The notes beneath the pieces were generated by a model. It was not told where the DNA came from, searched no databases, and was given only the letters and a program-made list of their open reading frames with translations. A stretch of 5,208 nucleotides of DNA from Desulfobacteraceae bacterium. Lineage in GTDB: Bacteria; Desulfobacterota; Desulfobacteria; Desulfobacterales; UBA11574. Both the position numbers and the translations under genes were made by a program. Location: assembly GCA_003486165.1 (NCBI GenBank), contig DNGT01000304.1:1-5208 (forward strand), read 5' to 3'. Of the stretch, positions 1 through 5,208 are shown in pieces. Numbering within the stretch: the first letter of the stretch is position 1; each line of letters starts with the position of its first letter.

Positions 1-1589
1 CGGGCAAGGGAAGCCATATGACCAAGGACGCTGCCCGAATTGGTCAAAATGGCCCGGGCTTTGGGCATTATCATAACATATTGGGGAGATGGATGTGCGG
101 CCAGCAATACACCGCCTTCGGGAAAGGATAGCAGATCATCTTCCGAACGAACAAGGTGGGCCCGTCCGAACCCGACACCGGGACAGGCGATATCGCCCCC
201 TTCAAGCAAAAGGGTATATCCCGGTAAGCGCTGTGTGCGGCCGCCCTCTCCTCTCGGGCTGCTTTTGCCCTCAAACCTCAGCGGGCGGGCCTGAAGGATG
301 AAAAGATTGCCGCCTGGGTCGATGGCCCACTCGATGTCCTGGGGACATTGAAAATGGTTTTCCAGCTTCACGGCATAAACGGCCAGGGTTTTCAGCTGGT
401 CTTCGCTAAGACAGGGCCTGTTGTGCAGTTCAGGCTCAACCTGTTCTTCCATAAGGTAACCGTCCGGCCGGATTGTAAGCCGCAGGCGCTTTTCGGAGAT
501 TTTCGACGTCAGCAGAACCGGCTGAGAATCTTTTGACACAGAATACGAATCCGGAGTAATGGTGCCGTCGACAACATAGGGGCCCAGCCCCCATACGGCA
601 TTTATAATGACGGTGTTCTCCAGGACATTGAAGGGGTGCCGGCTGTAGATGACCCCGCTGACTTTGGCCGGAATCATCTCCAGACAGGCCACGCTCATGA
701 CAACATCTTCGAAGGGGATTCCCATATGCAGCCTGTATGATATGGCTCTCGGGGTGAACAGGCTGGCCAGGATTTTTTTATATTCCATGAAAATTCTTTG
801 CGGCGGCACATTCAGGACGCTCACATACTGTCCGGCGAAGGACAATTCACTGTCTTCGCCTATGGCGCTGCTGCGCATGGCAATCTTTAAGTTTTCCCGG
901 CCGGAAAGACTTTTCGCTGAAAGTTGTTCATAAGCCTCGGAAATCGCCTCTTCAACATCCGCCGGAACTTTGGCTTCAAGAAAAAGTTTTTGAATTGTTT
1001 CACTGGTAAGTACGACCGTCTCCGGCTGGGCGGTAGTGACTCCCATCATTTGCTTTCGAATTTCATCCATAAGATCGTTGGCCTGGAGGAACATTTCAAA
1101 CGCTCTGGTAGTGATGGCAAATCCCTCCGGGACGGGGATATCGACGCGATTGGCGACCTCTCCAAGGTTGGCGTTTTTACCGCCGACAAAATCGACCATT
1201 TCTTTGGTGATTCGGGAATACGGCAACACATATTCCAGCACCGCGGGTTCGCTCCTGCGTTCATGTTCTTGTTTGATCGTATGGTGAATATGGTCGATAA
1301 GTTCCATAAGCAGTGGATAGGCACGGCCGGATAGCCTTTCGAAACTTTTAACCATTCGGGCGGCATGAAAGATGATCCTGGCAGACTGTGATCGGATGTA
1401 AGCCATGCCGAACACATCCTGTCCTCGCAGCTTTTCTTCAATATCCGTTATGATTTTTAGCAGTTCGGAGTTCGATTCCAGCAGAGCCTTGAAATTTGCG
1501 TATTTCATCCTGAAGACATTCATGACTTCATGGTTGGAACCATGTGGCAAAGGCTTCTTTTTGAATAATGAATAAAGCCGGTTTATCAT
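1..1589 (-). CDS. PEP synthase / pyruvate phosphate dikinase-like protein, 5' part (cut by window edge)
   Basis: An uninterrupted frame of 529 codons starts at ATG 1587..1589 and leaves the window at base 1. It encodes the nucleotide-binding part of a PEP-synthase/PPDK-like phosphotransferase; known members interconvert pyruvate and PEP using ATP through a phosphohistidine. Residues 1-112 are a helical, charged extension. The ATP-grasp domain spans about 113-440, with VGGKNANLGE (135-144), AMRSSAIGEDSELSFAGQ (237-254), SRHPF (316-320), AVWGLGP (331-337) and a closing DIEWAIDP..LFILQARPL (418-437). A swivel domain begins near 465 and reaches TNSGSVLGHMASLA (516-529), where His524 is the expected phosphohistidine; the usual Ser/Thr/Cys before this His is Gly. 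The C-terminal PEP/pyruvate barrel, if present, lies outside the window, so PEP synthase, PPDK and related dikinases cannot be told apart. The start is supported by GAGG (1596..1599) six bases upstream, just after the regulator's stop. Confidence 0.88.
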   Translation of the reverse strand, partial: MINRLYSLFKKKPLPHGSNHEVMNVFRMKYANFKALLESNSELLKIITDIEEKLRGQDVFGMAYIRSQSARIIFHAARMVKSFERLSGRAYPLLMELIDHIHHTIKQEHERRSEPAVLEYVLPYSRITKEMVDFVGGKNANLGEVANRVDIPVPEGFAITTRAFEMFLQANDLMDEIRKQMMGVTTAQPETVVLTSETIQKLFLEAKVPADVEEAISEAYEQLSAKSLSGRENLKIAMRSSAIGEDSELSFAGQYVSVLNVPPQRIFMEYKKILASLFTPRAISYRLHMGIPFEDVVMSVACLEMIPAKVSGVIYSRHPFNVLENTVIINAVWGLGPYVVDGTITPDSYSVSKDSQPVLLTSKISEKRLRLTIRPDGYLMEEQVEPELHNRPCLSEDQLKTLAVYAVKLENHFQCPQDIEWAIDPGGNLFILQARPLRFEGKSSPRGEGGRTQRLPGYTLLLEGGDIACPGVGFGRAHLVRSEDDLLSFPEGGVLLAAHPSPQYVMIMPKARAILTNSGSVLGHMASLA

Positions 1590-1595
1590 TTGAAA

Positions 1596-1599
1596 CCTC
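1596..1599 (-). promoter_or_regulatory. Ribosome binding site coupling the dikinase to the regulator
   Basis: On the minus strand GAGG lies six bases before the dikinase ATG and directly follows the regulator stop codon (TGA at 1601..1603). The whole gap between the two reading frames is 11 bases, leaving no room for a promoter or terminator. This fixes the start of the dikinase and suggests cotranscription with likely translational coupling. Confidence 0.7.
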
Positions 1600-1600
1600 A

Positions 1601-4120
1601 TCAATCTTCTATCATTTCAAACACCGGAATATAGCGTGTTGCAGGTCCCTTTCCAATTTTTTTCAACAGACCTTTTTTCACCAGATCCTGCAGATCGTAG
1701 ATGGCCGTTCTGGGAGATAGGCCGCCGCCGATGATCTCCTGATATTTACTACGAGTAATCCATCCTTTTTGCATGATGGCAGGATAGGCCTTTTCCTGGC
1801 GTTCGTTCATTTGATTCTTGTAATGCTGGGGAAGTTTCGGCATTTCCAAAAAAGACCGGCCGGTCAGAACGTCCTCGCTGGCCGTTTTGGCGGAATAAGG
1901 GGGGAAGTTGCCGGTGAATTCCCCTTCTTCGGCCGGATTGAGCGTGTTTTGCTCCGGCTCTTCGGATTCCAGCTTGATATCCTCGGCCTGAATCACGTTG
2001 CCTTCCGCCATGACAACGGCCCTGGTAATGCAGTTCATCAGTTCCCGAACGTTTCCCGGCCAGTGGTATTGTTTCATTTTTTCAAGGGCCCCTTTGCTCA
2101 GGCCGAGCTCCCCTTTATTTGTCAACATGATTGCCTGTTTAAGGAAATGCCGGGTCAGGACCGGAATGTTGTCTTTGAGTTCGCGCAGTGATGGCGTGTT
2201 AATGGTTATGACTTTGAGCCTAAAATAAAGGTCGCTTCTTAATTTTTCCTGTTCCATGAGGGCCTTTAAGTCGGCATTCGTTGCGACGATCAATCTGACA
2301 TCAACCGTTATTTCGCTATCGCTGCCGAGCGGTTTTATCTTGCGCATGGCAATGGCCCGCAACAGGGCTTGCTGCACAGAGGCTGAAGCCACCTGGATTT
2401 CATCCAGAAACAAGGTTCCTCCGTTGGCCTCGAGAAACGCTCCTTTGCGGTCGGTTTTTGCTTCGGTAAAGGCGCCTTTGACATGCCCGAAAAGGGTGTC
2501 CAGCAATAAATTTTCATCCAGCTCTCCGCAGTTAATGGAGATAAAGGGTTTGCCGGATCTGTTGCTGTGATGGTGGATCGCTTCTGCGGCAAGTTGTTTG
2601 CCGGTTCCGGTTTCACCGATGATTAAAACGTCCACATCAACCTGTGACGCTTTCAATATATCCGATTTAAGCCCTTCAATTTTCGGGCCAAAACCGACGA
2701 TGCCGGAAATTTCAATTCCCGCCTGGCTTTGGAAATCCCGGGGGATTTCTTTTTCCAGCGTTGCTTTTTCCTTCAGGCTGACCGTTTCGATTTCTTTATC
2801 CTTGATTCTGATTTCATCAATCTGACGTTTCATCGTGGCAATCATGGTATTGACGGCGTTTTGTAAAAGAGACGTTTCGTAACCGGAATAGGGCAGATCG
2901 ATCTCTTTAAGTTCAGCGTTTTTTTCGATGTTGGTCACTGCCCGGGAGAGATCTAATATCGGTTTTGTGATGAAGCGGGCGAGTAGGTAAATCAAAAGAG
3001 AAACAAGAATTATCGTGACGATCGTGATGATGAACATGACGTCAATCTGTTTGTAGCCGGCGACAACGGTAAGCCTGCTCCGGTCAACATAGGCCACACC
3101 GCCGTATACGACGGGTTCGGCATTTTTCCCCGGCGTAAAACGAATCGGCGCATAGGCAATGTAATGCTCTTTTATACCGGAAGGGTAGTCTTGGTCTTGA
3201 ATTTTGATTAAATTTCGCTGGCCCTCGCGAATGTCGCGAACCATCTTCCAGAAATGGGCGTAGACCGAAGAAGGTCTGAAAGCGCAAGGAAGATCGGGCC
3301 TTCCCAGCGTGCCGGTATACTCGGATCTGGCCAGATCGGTGGCCAGTTCCAAGCCGGGTTTGTCGGGATTTTCCGATTGAAAGAGAATCCAGCCGTCTTT
3401 ATCGAAAATATAAATATACCGGACTTCGGAACTTCGGGAAAAAGCCCAGATCGGAGATTTGGGTGAATTATAAAGGGAAAGAATGTTTCTCAACGTGCGA
3501 ACATCCACCGATAGAATCAAATAGCCGGGTTTGCCGCCAGGGGGTAAATAGGGCATGCCCAAATAAATGACCCTTGAGGTTATTTTGCGGTTCGGATTGG
3601 AAAAATCAGGAAACGGATGCTCTACCTCTGTGATGTTTGAAATCCAAACTTCACCTTTGCCGTCTTTGCCGGAATGTTTTATACGGTCATAAAAAAGGAG
3701 GGGATTTGGGTGGATGTCAGAAAACTGTTTGGATGGAATTTGGAAAATCTCATCATCTTTTGCTACCAGAAAAATGTGGGATTGGTCGGTTTGCGAGATA
3801 TAGGCCAACTCGCGATAGGCAATTCCGCCGGCATTTTTGTTGCTTGCGAGAAAACTGCGCATTTTTGCTATATCAAGGTTGTCTTGCGCGATAAACATGA
3901 GGTCCTGCTTGCATTTTTCAAGAAATTTTTCAACCTCATGTGTAAAGGCCAGGGTTTGAACCCTGATGACTCTCTCTAAAGCTATATTGATAAAATGGTA
4001 GGTAATTCGATAGGTAATATATCCAGTTATTGCCAGAATCAATACGACCGGCGGAATGATACAGACCAGCAGCTTGGTTTTGATATTACCGGATTTGAAA
4101 CCGTTCTTAAACACGGGCAT
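1601..4120 (-). CDS. Transmembrane sigma-54-dependent transcriptional activator (Cache-HAMP-AAA+-winged helix)
   Basis: This 839-residue protein is a membrane-anchored bacterial enhancer-binding protein. Domains in order: TM1 about 17-38; periplasmic region about 39-360 resembling a double Cache sensor (VWISNITEV near 158-166, GYLILSVDVRTL 199-210, YIYIFDKDGWILF 235-247); TM2 361-381; HAMP about 382-433; coiled coil about 432-460; AAA+ sigma-54-interaction domain about 472-700. AAA+ motifs are Walker A GETGTGKQ (502-509), the sigma-54 contact loop GAFTEA (549-554; consensus GAFTGA), Walker B GGTLFLDEI (567-575), sensor I ATNADL (613-618), arginine-finger region RSDLYFR (628-634) and WPGNVREL (687-694). 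A polar, probably disordered linker (715-768) leads to a C-terminal winged helix (about 771-834) instead of the usual Fis-type HTH. There is no response-regulator receiver domain, so it likely senses and activates in one polypeptide. The start is backed by AAGGT (4130..4134) nine bases upstream. It probably forms an operon with the dikinase 11 bases downstream and likely controls the divergent sigma-54 promoter. Confidence 0.93.
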   Translation of the reverse strand: MPVFKNGFKSGNIKTKLLVCIIPPVVLILAITGYITYRITYHFINIALERVIRVQTLAFTHEVEKFLEKCKQDLMFIAQDNLDIAKMRSFLASNKNAGGIAYRELAYISQTDQSHIFLVAKDDEIFQIPSKQFSDIHPNPLLFYDRIKHSGKDGKGEVWISNITEVEHPFPDFSNPNRKITSRVIYLGMPYLPPGGKPGYLILSVDVRTLRNILSLYNSPKSPIWAFSRSSEVRYIYIFDKDGWILFQSENPDKPGLELATDLARSEYTGTLGRPDLPCAFRPSSVYAHFWKMVRDIREGQRNLIKIQDQDYPSGIKEHYIAYAPIRFTPGKNAEPVVYGGVAYVDRSRLTVVAGYKQIDVMFIITIVTIILVSLLIYLLARFITKPILDLSRAVTNIEKNAELKEIDLPYSGYETSLLQNAVNTMIATMKRQIDEIRIKDKEIETVSLKEKATLEKEIPRDFQSQAGIEISGIVGFGPKIEGLKSDILKASQVDVDVLIIGETGTGKQLAAEAIHHHSNRSGKPFISINCGELDENLLLDTLFGHVKGAFTEAKTDRKGAFLEANGGTLFLDEIQVASASVQQALLRAIAMRKIKPLGSDSEITVDVRLIVATNADLKALMEQEKLRSDLYFRLKVITINTPSLRELKDNIPVLTRHFLKQAIMLTNKGELGLSKGALEKMKQYHWPGNVRELMNCITRAVVMAEGNVIQAEDIKLESEEPEQNTLNPAEEGEFTGNFPPYSAKTASEDVLTGRSFLEMPKLPQHYKNQMNERQEKAYPAIMQKGWITRSKYQEIIGGGLSPRTAIYDLQDLVKKGLLKKIGKGPATRYIPVFEMIED

Positions 4121-4153
4121 AATATTTGCACCTTTTCTTTATCATTTATTGCG

Positions 4154-4164
4154 ATAAGACTTAT
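4154..4164. repeat. 11-bp perfect palindrome in regulator leader
   Basis: ATAAG-A-CTTAT is a perfect inverted repeat with a one-base centre, lying between the candidate regulator promoter and its ribosome binding site. It could be an operator, but it is short and sits in AT-rich DNA, where such matches occur by chance. Confidence 0.2.
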
Positions 4165-4193
4165 TTAATCCGCAGAAACTCGCAACTCTATTT

Positions 4194-4222
4194 TTTATAC
4201 CTCAAAATCAGCCATCAAGCAA
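4194..4222 (-). promoter_or_regulatory. Candidate sigma-70-type promoter for the regulator operon
   Basis: Read on the minus strand, TTGCTT (4217..4222, 3/6 to the -35 consensus) and TATAAA (4194..4199, 5/6 to the -10 consensus) are separated by exactly 17 bases. This would give a leader of about 65-70 bases before the regulator ATG. No minus-strand GG/GC pair with sigma-54 spacing was found in the intergenic region, so a housekeeping-type promoter is the better guess for the activator gene. The weak -35 keeps confidence low. Confidence 0.35.
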
Positions 4223-4240
4223 GAAAAATATATTCTTTTT
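4221..4240. repeat. AT-rich imperfect palindrome, possible activator binding site
   Basis: A 20-bp imperfect palindrome has an AATATATT core (4227..4234) and arms matching at 8 of 10 paired positions. Its centre is near -117 relative to the predicted sigma-54 transcription start, a typical distance for an upstream activator sequence, and it touches the candidate -35 of the regulator promoter, so a bound regulator could also affect its own gene. Composition is almost wholly A/T, so chance or simple DNA curvature is a serious alternative. Confidence 0.2.
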
Positions 4241-4290
4241 TATGTATTCATCTATCTGATATTATTTCTATTATATTTTTAAACACCAGT

Positions 4291-4316
4291 TTGCGCTTTT
4301 TTTGCACAATTGTTGC
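4291..4316. repeat. Three TTGC words at exact 11-bp spacing
   Basis: TTGC occurs at 4291..4294, 4302..4305 and 4313..4316, with start-to-start steps of 11 and 11 bases; the first two extend to TTTGCRC (4290..4296 and 4301..4307). The set ends six bases before the sigma-54 promoter motif, at about -57, -46 and -35 of the predicted start. One-turn spacing places the words on the same DNA face, which would suit a protein array, but the word is only four bases long. Confidence 0.3.
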
Positions 4317-4321
4317 TGACG

Positions 4322-4337
4322 CGGCATGTATCTTGCT
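4322..4337 (+). promoter_or_regulatory. Sigma-54 (-24/-12) promoter for the usp operon
   Basis: The sequence CGGCATG-TATC-TTGCT matches the sigma-54 consensus TGGCACG-N4-TTGCW at all but two defined positions (C for T at -26, T for C at -21). The invariant GG (4323..4324) and GC (4335..4336) have the required 12-base offset. Counting from the GC, transcription would start near 4348, giving a leader of about 57 bases to the usp ATG. The other TTGC words just upstream lack a GG at the right distance, so this register stands out. The divergent gene encodes a sigma-54 activator, which strongly supports the call. No good sigma-70 -35/-10 pair was seen at this position. Confidence 0.8.
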
Positions 4338-4404
4338 ATTTCCCCTTGGTAATTGACGGCATCAAATCAAAGGTAACTAAACAAAAAAGAAAGGAGGGAT
4401 TGAG

Positions 4405-4815
4405 ATGAATATTCTGGTTGCCATGGATGATTCCGATTTTGCACGCAAAGCACTGGCAAAGGCCATCGAAATGACAAAATACCAACCGTCACAGCTATTT
4501 ATTTTATCTGTTGCGCCGCTGTTAGGTGCCATTGATTGGCTGTCACCGGCAATGACCGATAAATTAAAGGAAATAACTGAAAACGTGGTAAAAAAAGCTG
4601 CGGCCACCGCCAAAAAGGCAGGAATTGCAGCTCAGGTGTTTACCGAGGAAGGGGTGTCTCCTGCGGATAATATCATTACGTTTGCCGATGAAAATAATAT
4701 TGATCTCATTGTCGTTGGACACCGTGGAAAAGCCAACCTTGAGAAATTTCTACTGGGAAGTGTTGCATCCCGGGTCATATCCCATGCATCATGCTCTGTA
4801 TTAATTGTAAAATAA
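4405..4815 (+). CDS. UspA-type universal stress protein, ATP-binding class
   Basis: This 136-residue, single-domain cytoplasmic Usp protein has the usual family length. It begins MNILVAMDDSDFA, with an acidic pair (Asp8/Asp9) after beta-1 where the family contacts adenine, and ends with VVGHRGKANLEKFLLGS, which fits the G-2x-G-9x-G-S/T nucleotide-binding signature (Gly105, Gly108, Gly118, Ser119), followed by the typical SVLIVK last strand. It should therefore bind ATP, unlike the non-binding UspA subclass. Known roles are broad (survival under stress, regulation of partner transporters); none is specific here. The start is fixed by a strong AAGGAGGG (4391..4398) six bases upstream. It is the first gene after the sigma-54 promoter and lies 16 bases before the next gene, so it is likely the leading gene of the operon and may modulate the membrane proteins encoded behind it (inference). 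Confidence 0.93.
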   Translation: MNILVAMDDSDFARKALAKAIEMTKYQPSQLFILSVAPLLGAIDWLSPAMTDKLKEITENVVKKAAATAKKAGIAAQVFTEEGVSPADNIITFADENNIDLIVVGHRGKANLEKFLLGSVASRVISHASCSVLIVK

Positions 4816-4831
4816 AAATTAGGAGGGTGTC

Positions 4832-5131
4832 ATGAAAAAAATAGCAGGATGTTTTTTAACATTTTTGACAATGCTCTATCTTTGGTTACCGGCGGCTCTC
4901 TGGGCAGGAGGGGAAAAGGCCGTTGATCTTGTGGTCGTGGCTGATACGCGGGTGCTCCATAGCAGTATTATGAAATATTTTTCCGAGCTATACAATACCA
5001 ACATCGTTCTGTTCGCCGTATGGGCCGTGGTGCTGACCGCTGCATACGGGGGCATTCTGGGGTTGTTGATGGATTTTATCATGTCTCGGACCGGGCTTGA
5101 TCTCAAGAGCAGAAAAATTGTCGAACATTAA
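4832..5131 (+). CDS. Small membrane protein of unknown function (99 aa)
   Basis: I do not recognise a named family with certainty. The protein starts with a basic MKK and a hydrophobic stretch (about 4-25) ending LWA-GG, which looks like a signal peptide with possible cleavage after Ala25, or alternatively a first membrane anchor. A short extracytoplasmic segment (26-57) follows, then a second hydrophobic helix (about 58-80) and a charged C-terminal tail (81-99, ending KSRKIVEH) that is likely cytoplasmic by the positive-inside rule. The start is supported by AGGAGG (4821..4826) five bases upstream. It sits 16 bases after usp and 21 bases before a likely exporter gene, so it is almost surely cotranscribed and may be an accessory subunit of that transporter. 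That role is inference from position and topology. Confidence 0.85.
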   Translation: MKKIAGCFLTFLTMLYLWLPAALWAGGEKAVDLVVVADTRVLHSSIMKYFSELYNTNIVLFAVWAVVLTAAYGGILGLLMDFIMSRTGLDLKSRKIVEH

Positions 5132-5152
5132 CGTAATAGAGGAGGTATCACC

Positions 5153-5208
5153 ATGGAATTTTTGGCAAATACGGAATGGTTGTATCTTTATATGCCGATC
5201 GCCGGGGT
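5153..5208 (+). CDS. Start of a probable TauE/SafE-family membrane exporter (cut by window edge)
   Basis: Only the first 18 codons are visible: MEFLANTEWLYLYMPIAG. The start is convincing because GAGGAGGT (5139..5146) sits six bases upstream and the gene follows the small membrane protein by 21 bases. The LYLYMPIAG stretch recalls the N-terminus of long TauE/SafE (sulfite exporter TauE-like) permeases, which often open with a Y-[LM]-P-I-A segment before the first membrane helix. This is recall from a very short stretch. If right, the protein would export an anion such as sulfite or an organosulfur compound across the inner membrane. The presence of a gene is nearly certain; the family is tentative. 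Confidence 0.55.
   Translation, partial: MEFLANTEWLYLYMPIAG

Noticed and set aside
924..1334. Plus-strand open frame of 136 codons opposite the dikinase gene
   Set aside because: The opposite strand encodes clear ATP-grasp motifs over the same bases; this frame has no recognisable motif and is an antisense shadow.
1046..1441. Minus-strand open frame of 131 codons inside the dikinase gene
   Set aside because: It is out of frame with the continuous dikinase reading frame, which runs without a break from 1589 to the edge; no frameshift is needed.
1769..2191. Plus-strand open frame of 140 codons opposite the AAA+ / linker region of the regulator
   Set aside because: Antisense to conserved sigma-54 activator motifs, with no ribosome site or recognisable family.
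4281..4303. Possible terminator: short AAAC/GTTT hairpin followed by GCGC and a T-run
   Set aside because: The stem is only four pairs, no plus-strand transcript is known to end here, and the T-run is explained as well by AT-rich promoter DNA.
4126..4356. 76-codon plus-strand open frame across the intergenic region
   Set aside because: It begins with TTG, has no ribosome binding site, consists of AT-rich low-complexity residues and would overlap the sigma-54 promoter.
4317..4362. Imperfect direct repeat TGACGCGGCAT / TGACGGCAT on either side of the predicted start site
   Set aside because: Only two copies with an indel, and one copy is part of the sigma-54 -24 box, so it is too weak to list as an operator.
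1..5208. tRNA, rRNA, CRISPR array, insertion sequence or attachment site
   Set aside because: No repeat array, transposase-like frame, terminal inverted repeats or RNA-gene signature was seen on either strand.

Overview
The window looks like a chromosomal segment from a Gram-negative, probably sulfate-reducing bacterium of the Desulfobacterota (former Deltaproteobacteria). This is an inference from gene content (a membrane-bound sigma-54 activator, a PEP-synthase-like dikinase with a helical N-terminal extension, a UspA protein, a TauE/SafE-like start) and from moderate GC coding DNA with an AT-rich intergenic gap. No rRNA, tRNA, CRISPR array or mobile element was seen. The two outer genes are cut by the window edges.

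Layout. On the minus strand, reading leftward, a two-gene unit runs from 4120 to the left edge. First is an 839-residue transmembrane sigma-54-dependent regulator (1601..4120): TM, periplasmic Cache-like sensor, TM, HAMP, coiled coil, AAA+ domain, winged helix. After 11 bases comes the first 529 codons of a PEP-synthase/pyruvate-phosphate-dikinase-like enzyme (3..1589; cut just after its phosphohistidine). On the plus strand, diverging from the regulator, is a tightly packed set: a 136-residue UspA-type universal stress protein (4405..4815), a 99-residue membrane protein (4832..5131) and the first 18 codons of a third gene (5153..5208) that resembles the start of a TauE/SafE-family exporter.

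The 284-base AT-rich divergent intergenic region (4121..4404) holds the most informative non-coding signal: a near-consensus sigma-54 promoter (-24/-12) at 4322..4337, pointing at the stress-protein set. Just upstream are three TTGC words exactly 11 bp apart, and further upstream an AT-rich imperfect palindrome at about -117, a normal distance for an activator site.

Working model (inference): the regulator senses a periplasmic ligand and, without a separate kinase or response regulator, activates sigma-54 transcription of the divergent usp / small membrane protein / exporter operon, while its own transcript also makes the dikinase. This would be a compact local signalling circuit linking an extracytoplasmic cue to a stress protein, a transporter and PEP/pyruvate metabolism. 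The ligand and transported substrate cannot be read from the sequence.
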